From Ephemerocybe angulata (lineage: Eukaryota > Basidiomycota > Agaricomycetes > Agaricales > Psathyrellaceae): DNA of 64,000 nucleotides. Of this stretch, positions 28,724 to 39,896 are shown piece by piece; within the stretch, counting starts at the first letter, position 1, and every line of letters starts with the position of its first letter. Location: the NCBI GenBank assembly GCA_013368325.1, contig JAACJK010000177.1, positions 144,572-208,571 on the forward strand. The letters run 5' to 3'. Below the pieces are notes generated by a model, which did no database searches, was not told the DNA's origin, and saw only the letters and a list, made by a program, of their open reading frames with translations. A program made the translations under genes and the position numbers.

Positions 28724-31700
28724 TAATACGAATGGGGTGATGATTTCCTGATTCATTCTTTGGACACTATCCGCCACTTCCTCGTGTTGAATGTGCACCA
28801 CAAACCGCTTTTGAAGAAACTCATAGGAGTTCTGTTACCGAGGCATGTGTATTCCATATCCGTAATCCAAGAGATGTGGATATATTAGACAGCCACCGGT
28901 GGCTCCTAATTCCAATTTACGGTAACTAAAAATGATATTGTGATGTCCACAAGTCGCTCGCTAAGCTGTAATATGTCTATTCGCTGGCCGTTCGTTCTGG
29001 ATACGACGAGTTCTCCGCTAGTCTGCAACGCATATATCTACATGTGTACCTTTGACATTGAAACTAGGAGCGAATGAATACTCGTTGAACTGCAAAAAAC
29101 AAAGAGGTATCGGACATCTTTCTGTGATTACTTCGTCATACATGTCTCTAGAAACGACTCACTTCTCCATCATGACTCTGTTCCTCGTGGTTATCATTGG
29201 CCCAGCCAATGTGAGTGCGCTCGATGCGCTTGATATGCTCATCGTCGCTTCGCCTTACCCTATTTCTCAGAAGAAAATGTGTTGTGGCAAGATGTTCCGC
29301 GACCTCAACAACCCAGCGCCCGGAGATACTATTTGACGACTGCAAGCTCACCAGTACGTACCTCTTCCCCTCTCTTGATGTGATTATCTCTTCGAAAACC
29401 CACCCGGGAGAATCATTTTTTGCCTCGTGCAAACGCATGACGCTTGCATGACGCGTCACTTCAGGTACGAAGCCCGAGTACTTCAAGAATCATAACCACG
29501 GGCATCAGTACTTGGATAAGGAGGCTGGTGCAAAAAGCGATATTGCAGAAATTGGGGTGTAATTCGATTCACTTCTACGCACACAGTCGAGTTATTCCAA
29601 AATGAAACCCACCATGAGTCGTCATCCCCCACTGCTGTGCGTTACGCTCTGACATTTGTCGAGTAAGTCGACTCATTCACTTTACCTAATACCAGCGTGC
29701 TCAGGGAGTGAATATCTTCCCTCAGGCACCTGCAGATCCACCTCGCTCGCACTCTGCGACCACGTTCAGCGCGCCAGCATCCCGCCACAACCAGAACCTC
29801 AAGGGCTCACTGTCCAACATTGACACACTGCGAAGACACGCACTCGCAATCATCAACATCATTCTGGTCCGTCTCCTCATGCGCCCCGCTTACCTACTTG
29901 AGGGTGAGTATCATCTCCACTTATGTCTCTCATCATCCACATATTCTCTTTTCATCATAGGTACAGCTCATCATCTCGGAAAATAGCTAGATGTGATGCC
30001 GAGTGTTCAGCTCAAGGGTGAGTTTTGCAGCGTGACTTTCCTTACCTTCGTACGCTAGACTATCAAATTCTGGGTATCACGCCTGCACTTCGAGATAAGA
30101 CGGGTTAATACTACCTATGGCGGGTATCTAGTAGTTTAACGCGCAAATCACTTAGGCTGTATACACTGGAGTGTGAGTATCGAAACATGGGGAATGTGGA
30201 CTTACCCATTGCAAAGATTGAAATACGACGGCCCAAGAGTGCGAAGGTGAGCTGATACCAGCATTCGTCAGCAAATTATTGAGTGACACTAGCCCAGTTG
30301 AAATCGTGCCGGCCAGGCCCTGCATCTTTATCCACAACCACGTCGCACCAGCCGCCCACCTTCGAGTTACGGCCCCACATCATGGTGAGCCCTTATTGGC
30401 ATCGTGTTCCATCACCATAAGGATTATTCTGCCTGTAGTATTGCCAGCCGTTGCCTCGCCCAGATTCAAGAGTCTCCTTCTAGTAAGTGTCAGGTGGACT
30501 ATGGATATGCGGCCTCGAATGTCGGTCAACCACTTTTCCTGACTGGGAGATGAGATGTTTATGGCACGAATAGATGGACAGTATTATTTGGAAAATTGAC
30601 ATGTGTTATTTTGCTACACGTTCAAAAATGATACATGTTTTATTTGAAATAGGTAAGAGATAGAAAAACGAGTCCAAGGTCAAATTGGAATGTGGGACAT
30701 GGCAAACCGACTCCTGCGGAATTGATACAGGGCAAATATATAATTGGTACATACCTAAATACCTTGGTGCATGCAGGCTATCGGTACTCCGACAGCCGTA
30801 CATGTGAGGACTCTGCGTCGCTCACAGCTCGCTCAAGCCTTCCGCCTCCCGCCGCCCGCTGCCCGCCCGACTGGCTCGATTACATTGAGTCAATACAAGG
30901 CTGCACTTGTTGATCGATAATCACCTACTACTACAATCACCCTGACAGTTCCGCTTTAATGTCACTTTCTCTGTGATACGCACTGGCCATCCCCCATGCG
31001 CGGTCGTCCAAGCCAAAGTCCACGTCTGCCCAAACAACCCGAGCTTCTGCAATGTAGTCGTCCTCATTAATGATGATATTTGCATTATACATTAATGCCA
31101 TCATCCAGGCTAGCAAATGTGTCAGAGGGCAGGGCAGTTGGTATTCACCCAGCGCAGCTCCTTCCCCTAAGCTTTATTACCTGGTTTAATTGTCAAATAT
31201 CCCGGCCGGCGGCGCTGATAGCGATTTGACTGAGCTTGTAAATTTCCAGAGGAGTCTTGAAATGCTCGATTGGAAGTTGATTGGAAGGGGGTGGTTGTTC
31301 CAAGCTGCTTCGTTTTTCGTTAAGAGTGACCTCTAGATACACTAGTGGTAGATGAAGTAGAGAACGACGAGGTAAATCATGCTGTCGGCCCGGTTGGCGG
31401 TCGAGGATCAAAAAGGTGACGCGGTCCAGGCACTGTGGCAGCATGGCAGCGCCCAAGTCCCCATTAATTTCAATTTTATAACTTGTACTAGATTCTGATA
31501 TCTGTAAGTCCCACTTCGAGTGTCAATGCTGTAGGTGTACTAATTTATTTTTAGAGCATGTACGACTTTAAAGTGTAGGGAGTATCAATTTGTGTCATTA
31601 GTGGGGCGTGAGTACACATGCAGTCCTTCCCCTTGACGGCATACAGAGCTTCGATGGGGAGAAGGTGAGTCAATATAATGAGAGGCACGGATATCGGCGT

Positions 31701-32398
31701 CATACTCAGCCTCAGAGCGGCGCCAATGAAACGGCCCCGACAACGGCGTCGACAACTCGGACAGCGACTGGAGTCTGCGTAAGGCCGTGATGCCGTCGGA
31801 CGATGGACGGGTAAGGCTTTGGCGGCGGGGGATGCTGGCACGCTGGAGGTGGTCAGGAAGAGCGAGCGAGGTGAATACGTTGTGATGTGGGAGTCTGAAT
31901 GGGATGCTCACGGCCTGTGGCCGATGTACTGAGCGAGATATACGATGCCGGTAGTGAGCAATGGATGAATGAAGGTGAGCAGGCGAGCGACTTACCCGAG
32001 GCGATGCTAACCGTGGCATGAGGTGTCGACAGCTGTCGAAGCCAATGGCATAGTGAAAGAGGGACACGCTGAGCAAGGAGTGCGACATAACAGGTATCGT
32101 CATTGTCGTCCATCGACAGCACCATACAACGAGGGAGAGAGAGGGATAAGAGAGGGGGAAGGAGAAGAAAGGAACGTCACGCATTATGGTGGACGTTCGG
32201 CCATGCACCGAGTTTGGAGGGTCTCCGGTGTCAGGAGCAAGCAATACATAGATTATGTACTAAGTGAGACTAGGCAGATACAGAATCGGTACGTATGAGG
32301 CCGCCCCCGGCCATTGACAGTCGGTACGCATCAGGGGTCGGGTGGTAGCTGCATGTTCATTGGAAGTTGAATATTCGGAAGTCCACACGAGGCGTAAG
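28724..32398. other. Decayed intergenic DNA
   Basis: Many short frames and scattered GTGAGT/CAG signals but no recognisable protein or repeat family. Fragments near 29460 (KPEYFKNHNHGHQYLDKE) and 29708-29980 could be single exons of lost genes; I could not assign them. Confidence 0.4.
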
Positions 32399-33122
32399 CT
32401 AGGCACGACACGAGTGCACATGTTTAGCCAGCTATTAATGTAGCACTTTAGTTCACACTCGCTGAGTCAGAAATTTTGTAGACGTACATCTCTATCGAAA
32501 TACTGTTTACACTTACTGCACGTCCCTCGGTTGTGGCTCTGCCTATTGTGAGATGCCAACTAGGACACCGCATCCTTGTCAGAACCCCCTATCCTGGGCC
32601 TCACTGGTAGTTGCATGCATGTTTACTCACCATGTTTGCCGAACCGGACGACATCTTGCACCCTGGGTAATCGCAATCAAAGTGTTGAGAGAGTGGGAGA
32701 CCCCTACGTTCCAGCTCGTCCACGAGCTCGCGCATACTGAGCTCGGAGAGGAGGTCGCGGGCTGTGTATTTATCAGGCTCCAAACCAGCCTCTCTCTGCG
32801 AGAGACAACCGTAATCTGAGGGTGAGGAGGAGAGGACAAATAGATGACAAATTTGATGAAGGTGATGGAACAAACAAATCTTGCGGAAGTCTCTCGCGTG
32901 GTTTGGAGCCTGTGTATTCATGCGGCAAGGTGTCTACATTGTGAAGTTCCCTGGCGTACACTTCATTCTGCTGCAGTGCGAAGTGGAGGAAGGGGTGAGT
33001 TAATATAAGCCATATGTGGCTGCAAGCATCGCTTCCCGTACCTCATCATAGCTGTACGCATTTGCATACGTAGACAAGTAGATGGCCACCGAGAGTGTAG
33101 TAGGGAAGGTAGACATCCGCAT
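32399..33122 (-). pseudogene. Small secreted zinc-finger protein gene, copy 2 (interrupted by a MITE)
   Basis: Same four-exon gene as at 38598: exon 1 33122-33042 (signal peptide MRMSTFPTTLSVAIYLSTYA, 27 codons), exon 2 32970-32631, exon 3 32559-32488 (72 bases), exon 4 32431-32399 (33 bases). Exons 1, 3 and 4 have exactly the lengths of copy 1. Exon 2 contains a 140-bp MITE plus an 8-bp duplication; without those 148 bases it has 64 codons in frame. It encodes the conserved helix (ARDLLSELSMRELVDELERR), a C2H2-type finger (CDYPGC...H...H), and a C2HC finger (CSKCKQYFDRD...H-X3-C) ending CRA. As it stands the MITE adds stops, so this copy should be broken unless the insert is spliced out. Confidence 0.8.
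32771..32910. mobile_element. 140-bp MITE with 8-bp target duplication
   Basis: Flanked by TGTGTATT on both sides (32763-32770 and 32911-32918). Ends carry GGCTCCAAACCA and its inverse TGGTTTGGAGCC; the left end has five extra bases (TATCA). An 8-bp duplication points to hAT-type transposase. It sits inside exon 2 of a secreted zinc-finger gene. Confidence 0.75.
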
Positions 33123-34439
33123 GATGGAAGTGGGTGGGAGGTAGGTGCTAGCTAGGTGAGTGCGATCCGGGTATTATTCACATTCCTCTGACTGCTTTAA
33201 ATATATATATATTTCGTAACGGCGGAATTACATACGTGAAATGGTCAAGTCCATCCTATATCCGGGACAAATATGCTGCCACTCTCCCACTGTGGGGATA
33301 TCTTTGTCACCTTGGCAAAGAGCGGGTAAATAGCAAGTCTGGATTACCTCTGTTCAGATCCCTTTGTTTCAGGGCAAATATATCCCAATCTCGCAATATG
33401 ATCACCGTGCGCCAAGCTAATACTTACTGTACGCTTTCGAGCAGTTCGACACCTGGTGTGACCTGTGACATTTTATGGTTTCAGCAAGGAGGTCCGGGAC
33501 GTGTGACATAGGCCCGAATTACTATATTTGGTGCACGCGCCGTAGGCGCCCAGCCAAAATTCGCCTGTTTTTGGGAAAATCGATTCGACAGTACCTGAGT
33601 ACCCGTCCTCGAACCATGAAACCCGAACTTTGCTCCGAGTTGCTTTGTCAAATGGCTTAGTGTTCTGATGTATGTATAGCAGCGGTACTGCGCAATCTGG
33701 CCATGACGCCCGGTGAGCTCGTTTCTTGGAGACCTCAATTATGGCCATGACGCCCGGTGAACTCGTTTCTCGGAGATCTCAATTACATAATAGCCCCTTT
33801 GCTTTGCTCATGATCGTCGCTCTGGCGCTCAAAAATATTACGTACTAAGCCGCCGTGAGGACATCAAGGTATGTTGCATCTGGAACGAACTTCTGGGGAT
33901 GTCACACTGCAGGTAGCCCATAATCTACGAGGGGAATGTGATGTCCGTTAGATGGTCTCGGGGATTTAAAATCTAGGATACCTTGTATTCTCGGAATACA
34001 AGGTATGGGTGATACTGAATATAAGAAGTGATATGGCCGGAGTATAAGAAAACATGCTTATGTAGAATATCTCTGCGGTGTGTATCTTATTTTTTTGAGG
34101 GAGTAGCCATGGGAACAGACCATCCCCTCAGTGGTTGAATCTTAAATCACTGACAAGCGATCCATTTTATGGGCATACTGTTTTTCAGATTTTCGATGAC
34201 TGACAAGCTACATCAACAGTGCAGGCATGACGGTGGATTTAGGATACTCAATCAAATCCTGAGGAGAATAAATTCTCGGGATGTATTCCACCCTGCCTGC
34301 AGTGTCAGGTAGCGCCGCTCTACAAGTGCAAACGACAATTTAGAAATCAAATATTGCCCTGAGTTTGTATTAATCGTACCTCGTTTGATTGGATGCAAAT
34401 AATAGAATTCATCATACTGAGCAAACGAGAATGAATAAG
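33123..34439. other. Intergenic DNA with a 44-bp tandem duplication and a hairpin
   Basis: A TATA-like ATATATATAT stretch (33200-33212) may serve the minus-strand gene at 33122. Two near-identical 44-base units lie at about 33700-33787 (GGCCATGACGCCCGGTGA...). A perfect inverted repeat with 13-bp arms and a TCG loop (ATACCTTGTATTC / GAATACAAGGTAT) lies at about 33979-34007. No gene recognised. Confidence 0.5.
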
Positions 34440-35230
34440 GGTGAGTTCAGTCTAGGGCGTCCGGAAACTCGAATCCTGAGTAGTCGCCCACAATGTTGCT
34501 CAGTTTGATATGTGCGCATGTCCACTCGCAATGTCGGAACGTTGAACGATGATATCCGGGGTTCGATGTTCGAGATGCATATTCTACCGCGAGTATATTT
34601 GGTGTATCAGTCGCAACGCGAGCGTAGTGAGTCAGTCATACACACCATAGACGCGAAAATGGTGCTCTGAGTCGCCCCCCGTGTCCCATTATCCATATCA
34701 TCTAACCTTACCATACTCAGTCTGTCGAATGAACAGACTGATTCACTGAGTGACAGTCAGATCTGTGCGGCAAACTCAGAGAAATCAGGTCACAGGCACG
34801 AGTAGTGCTGGCTTACCGATGCCCGGAAATGCGAATGCATGTTCATAGTGTCGGTGTCTCTACGAGATAGGCCAAGAGCTGCATTCAAATGCTCACGCGG
34901 AAATAAATCGGACGTTCGCAAGGTGGGTATTCCATCCCGAGGTCTAGCTAAGCTACACTGAACATATACCATGTACAGCTCCGAAAGAGGGTGGATGGGT
35001 ACCTAGGAGGAGCAGTGCACAAGCCAGAGCACGAGGGGATGGGACGAGAGAGCATATCGAGTGGGAGGAACGCACCGAATATGGAAGGAGCACGCCTGAT
35101 CAAGCGAGCGGAGGCGCGAAGGGAGGACGCTCGTTGGAGGGAGGACATTGTGATGGGAAGGGAGAGGGACGGCGGTGGGATCTCCAACGCTAAGACCAAC
35201 ACAGACCCCGAACACTTAGTCATCAGATCG
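34440..35230 (+). repeat. Dispersed repeat, copy 1
   Basis: Diverged but colinear with 43750-44620 in the same orientation. Shared blocks include GCGTCCGGAAACTCGA, CACACCATAG, GAACAGACT, ACCGAATATGGAAGG and CCAACGCTA. Not recognised as a known element family; ends not defined. Confidence 0.55.
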
Positions 35231-35260
35231 AAGATCCGTTCCTTGTTGGCTCCCACCACC

Positions 35261-36100
35261 ATGTCGTCGTCCCCAGAGCCCCATCGCTGTGCGTATCTCC
35301 CTCTATTTGTCTGTATTACGCGCTAGCGGAGCTGCAGCAGCACCCATCTCGCCGTCTTCAACGACGGATCAGCTCCACCACATGTCGAGCTCGCTGGCCT
35401 CGCCCACCCAGCGCCCGCACCGCCGCACATCCGCACCTCCGACGCCCGTCTCGGGTCTCCAAGCTCGATCCCCTCCTCGCCCACATCCATGTACGCATTG
35501 CTCCCCACCCAACTGACGTACTCTAACACCCCACAGCCACTCGTCCTCCTCCGCGATCTTCGAACGCGACATCGAGCCACTGCTGCTCCCGCCCTCGCCA
35601 CCGCACCCGAACCGGCCTCTAGACCCACACCGCATCCCGCGCGCCCGCGCGACGGAACAGCTCGAGTCGAGCGTGCCGAGCGTGCTCGACAGCGCCGCCG
35701 CCGCCCTCACCAGCGACACGGAGATCGCCGTGCTCGCGCCGCTCTCCCCCGCATCCCTCTTCGACGGCCGTGCGAGCGGCTTCGCCAGCCCGCTCAGCTT
35801 GAGGAGCCGAAGCCCGAGTCCCAGTCCGCGGCGCCCGGATAGTATGTTGCTGTCGAGCGTACAGCCCATTGCGCGATCTGTGAGCGGTGGATCGCAGGTC
35901 GCTTCGTCGCCGCCGTCCGTAGGTGGGAGTGTGCGATATGATGTGACGGATGAAGGAGGAGGGAGAGATACAAGGGGTTGCCGGCCGGGCGGGTGTGTTG
36001 TGAGTGTTCTCGTTCGTCGTTCGTCCACTCTATTCGGTGCTGTTCGACATCTCGGCACCTTCCATTCGAGGTTCCATCCCCGCCCTTGACCTCCCCTTTC
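35261..36100 (+). pseudogene. 5' part of a conserved-looking basidiomycete gene of unknown function
   Basis: A start ATG at 35261 (MSSSPEPHR), a donor-like GTGCGT, then coding-like STHLAVFNDGSAPPHVELAG (about 35338-35400) continuing to SPSSIPSSPTS. An intron (35490-35535, GTACGC...CACAG) leads to HSSSSAIFERDIEP and VPSVLDSAAAALTSDTEIAV (to about 35740), then RSRSPSPSPRR. The codon bias and intron suggest a real gene. The first splice does not keep frame and no C-terminal part is found, so it looks like a fragment. The motif is reminiscent of a conserved basidiomycete protein I cannot name. Confidence 0.45.
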
Positions 36101-36780
36101 CTTCGTCGACCCAGATCCTCCCAAGTTCGCACTCGTTTACTTATGTCTTCGCATCGCTTTGCCTCTGACCCTTTGATATCCGTTTCGTTTCGTTCCCGCA
36201 TATGACCTCTACCCAATTACCACCCCCCATACATACCTTCTATCATAATGCCGGGCGTCAGCGCAGGAGAGATCGGTGATCGTCAGCATCGTCGTCGTGT
36301 ATCCAACGCTGCAACCGACGTCGTCGCCGTTCGTTCGTTCCACGACTCTCAGTCGACTCGCGATGCTCGATCGCATGTCGATTCACCCGCGCTCCTGCGC
36401 CCGTGACGAGCGGGAGGAGTTGGGTGGGGGATTTCGGGATCCGTGTGAGTCTTTTCGTTCGTTCGTTCGTCGTCGTTCCGTTTCCCCCGATCTTCGATAT
36501 TCGACATCCAAGCTGCCCTCCGACCCTCGTTCGACGTTTGAGCTTCGACCACAGGCCCACGCACCCCAGCTTCAACGAAGATCGACCTCGAGCCTCTCGC
36601 GTTCGTACTCGATTCCTCGCACCCATCACGTTCGGCCCTCCCCCTCTTTCTTTCAGTTTTCCATCTCGTTTCGCTCTTGACTCTGACCCCTTGATATCCA
36701 TTTCTCGTTTCATATCTCATATGACCTCCCATACATATTTTATATCATAATCGCGGCGTCGGCGCAGGAGGAACGAAGGG
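36000..36780 (+). repeat. Diverged tandem duplication (two units of about 300-500 bases)
   Basis: The block around 36165-36275 (CTGACCCTTTGATATCC ... CATACATA ... TATCATAAT) recurs around 36680-36775 in the same order, with similar GTTCGTTCGTCG-rich sequence before each. Probably an old local duplication. Confidence 0.5.
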
Positions 36781-38537
36781 CGGGGAAGCGGTGTATGTAG
36801 TCGAGGGGTGGATGGGGCTAGAGGTAGTCGGGAGGTGTGGTGGATGGGGGCGAGAGTCGAGAGGCGGTGAGGATGGGGTTGGATGAACGGGCAGCCATGG
36901 GTAGGAGGACGGCGGGTTAGTGGGACGTGGCCACACCGAGGAGAAGGCCGACATACCACGCCGACGATGGAATTAAGGCGGGGGCGGTTGGAGACGGATG
37001 ATGCGATGATGTGGCGGGTAGTATCTAGGGCAGCGTGCGCGCTGAGGAAAGTGAGTTCTTCCATTTCGTATGCGTTCGTTGCGTTGGCGAGGTTTGCGCC
37101 GAGCATGACTTACATGCAGTATGCGACAAAGTCTGGGGTTTGCGACGAAGGGGATGGAGCGCTTCACCGCTAGCTGATCGTTTCTTCGCTTCCCATTCCG
37201 TGCGTCTCCTTCCGTTTGCGTTCTTCTTCTCCCCTCCGCGTCCCTCTCTCCTCTCTCGTCTCTAGAGCTGGTGATCGCCGCATGCCCCTGCGCCGCCCGT
37301 CTGCTCTAGATGCGCGAGAGGGAGGGCGAGTACACGTACTTGGGGCGAGTAGGTGAGGAGGACTGCGCGACAGTTTGGAGGCGAGGCTGGTGAATGAGAC
37401 TGTGGGGAGTCTGGGAGGTCGTTTGAGGGGTGTGCGGAGGTTGTACTGGTCGTTGTCTGAGGGGAGGTGTGGGTGGGAGGAGGAGTGACGAGGGGAGGTG
37501 GGTTTGATTGGGGATTTGGTTGCTGAGCTCGAGTAGGCGATGGACCTGACTAAGCCTTTTCGAGTCTCCGCTGTGCGATGCCTAAGATGATGACGGTTGA
37601 TTGGGTGCGTCGGGTACACACCATCTTCCTTTGACCATTGAATCCCACACCGTCGCGCATACGCCCTTTCACTGACTTTAGTTCATTTCACTTCTTTCTT
37701 GCTGCTTAAATTGGTTTGTTTGCGATGGTGGGATGGCTACTGTGTAGGGACAATGCGCTGGAGGAGAATGTACCCCGACGAGCCCCTTTTGTTAATGCAA
37801 TATATTCAAGTCCATTTAGAGCAATGCACATGCCGTATCCTCGCGAGAATGAGATCAGCTCCGCATACTATTAGAACCCTAAACACCCTCGCCGTTCTCC
37901 ACTGCCTGAGTCGCTCCTGCCCCACCCCGCGAAGCGACCTCAGTTTCCTTCCTTGCGGCGCCCTCCTTCGTCCGAGGCCCTCATAACGCACCATCTCGAT
38001 TGACCTATCCCCAAATCCCTCGTCGTCGGCTTCGGAGTCTTCTCCTGGGCGGGTGGATCGAAAAGAATTGATGAGACCGTCTTGCGTACGCCGGGATCCT
38101 CGGTCCTCCACATGTTGAGGAGAAGACGGTTTGCGAGGGTGGGGATAGTAGCGCAACCACTGCGGGTGCAGTTTGATCCTTGCAGCCGAGGGACCACCGC
38201 CGCCATACCCGCAGGATATGTCGCGCTCACAGGGCGGTTACAAAGGACCCTGAGATATCTGTCGCGCACGCACAGAGCCTCGACCCTGATCAATGTTGAT
38301 GAGCGCCGGGCCGTCGTGTGAACGGGTGCCGAACTGGCCAGCTCCACATGTGATAGCGTCGGCACTGGTGTATTATCTGGAAAGCTTACTGCATACCCTC
38401 GGGTAGGAGGGGAAGGGGTTCAGCCTTCATACCCGTACATGTCCTCAGCCGATGCAGCGGAGCTCTGACCCTGAGCCTGCCAGTGCATCCGCGCGGCCAA
38501 GGCTCACCAGGCTATACTTAGTGGAAGCTCCATCACA
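36781..38537. other. No intact gene; possible coding remnants
   Basis: A minus-strand stretch (about 38175-37960) reads TLANRLLLNMWRTEDPGVRK then TVSSILFDPP, which has the look of the cytoplasmic tail of fungal DUF6533-type membrane proteins. This is a weak inference. The rest shows nothing recognisable. Confidence 0.3.
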
Positions 38538-38545
38538 TATAAATA
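38538..38545 (+). promoter_or_regulatory. TATA box of secreted zinc-finger gene copy 1
   Basis: TATAAATA 53-60 bases upstream of the ATG at 38598, a suitable distance for a core promoter with a short leader. Confidence 0.6.
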
Positions 38546-38597
38546 ATACCGCTCACCCTGCTAGGAGTGTACTTCCCCCTCCCAACTTCCTTCCGTC

Positions 38598-39173
38598 ATG
38601 CGGATTTCCACCTTCCCTACGATACTCTCCCTCGCCCTTTTCTTGTCTTCGTATGCGAATGCATACCGTTATGATGAGGTATGTGAATCGACACTCCATC
38701 TAGAAGGTATATATTAGCTCATCTCTTCCGAAATGTGCATTCGTGCCACGCATGTACAGCAGAACGAACTTGTCTACGCCAGGGAACCTCACTACGTGGA
38801 CACCTTGTCGCACGAAATTTCCACCCGCGACCTTCTCTCCGAACTCACTACGCGCGAGCTCATGGACGAGCTGCATCGTAGGGGTAACCCGCTCCCTAAT
38901 TATTGTCCTTTTTGCGACGCTAAGTTTAACAGCCCCTCATCGGTGAGTGGGCGTGCAATTAAACTTTTGGCGAGGCCGAAGATACTGCGGGTGCTGACTA
39001 TACATAATACCAGTTAGCAGTCCACGTTATGTACGGACACGGCCAAGGCACCTGCCTCAAGTGTCATCGGCATTTCGATCGGGATGTACGTCCACACCAT
39101 CTTTTCGACTCGGTGAATATGAATTAAAGTGTTACCATAGGGGCAGAAACATTTCAATGAGTGCCGTGGTTAA
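38598..39173 (+). CDS. Small secreted zinc-finger protein, copy 1 (intact)
   Basis: Four exons, 38598-38678, 38760-38942, 39014-39085 and 39141-39173, joining in frame to 122 residues. Introns are 55-81 bases with GTATGT, GTGAGT and GTACGT donors. Residues 1-22 form a classic signal peptide (MRISTFPTILSLALFLSSYA, cleavage near ANA), so export through the ER is expected. A charged helix follows (residues 48-67: RDLLSELTTRELMDELHRR). Then a C2H2 finger, CPFCDAKFNSPSSLAVHVMYGH (C-X2-C-X12-H-X4-H), spans the exon 2/3 junction. A second finger, CLKCHRHFDRD...H-X3-C, spans exons 3/4, and the protein ends CRG. Zinc fingers in a secreted protein are unusual. I do not recognise the family. Two broken relatives lie at 32399 and 39897. 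Could be an effector-like or cell-wall protein; function unknown. Confidence 0.82.
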
Positions 39174-39890
39174 CATAGCTGCAAGAACACATTGGCGCCA
39201 TTGTCCCCACCTGTCGCTTAGCTCTCGGGTGGACCTTCGAATACTTACGCAACTTCCAATGAAACTGTCGGACAATGTAACCCAGTTTTCTTTTCTGAAC
39301 TCGTTGTATCAGGCATCCACCGCGATGTAGCATGTGTTAAACACCATGAGCAAGTCGATTCTACAGCTGGAATCGGTCGATGACATCGTACTAAATGATG
39401 CAGTCAAGGCCTAATTCATCATATTCGACGAGAAAGTGCGACCTATCTCTGGAGCACATTCTCCCCTATAAACCCTGCAGTCGCGCAGGCACCTGCGTAC
39501 TCCATCAAACAACGGGAGCACGGACATTACCCACTTGCAGGGTTATTTCACAACCATGATGATGTTTCCAAAACAAGAGCCACACTAGCTGTATGCCTTA
39601 TGTCTATGCACGAAACCTAAGCTTTGCACCAAGTCTCGATTGAAATCTCGCGCTCACATATCTTACCTTTCCTATGAACCCTAAACCGCGAACCTTCCGT
39701 GTGTCCGATCGATTCTCAGGCCATCACACGCTTGAAGGTACGGAGAGGATGGTACAGCTCGGGATACACCCCAAATTACAACCCACACATACACTGCGGT
39801 TGTAGCGACAGCCAGGAGGAAGTGAGAAACCTACTGTGGCCTATATTACCCCATCCCTCCCCCCTGTTTCACTGCCGTGGACGTGATGCG
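39174..39890. other. No recognisable gene
   Basis: Spacer between the intact and the LINE-split copies of the secreted zinc-finger gene. No signal-peptide exon for the downstream copy could be found here. Confidence 0.5.
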
Positions 39891-39896
39891 GACGCA

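Noticed and set aside
35369..36124. 251-codon minus-strand frame
   Set aside because: It is the complement of a GC-rich plus-strand exon with better coding signs (SSSSAIFERDIEP) and has no motif of its own.
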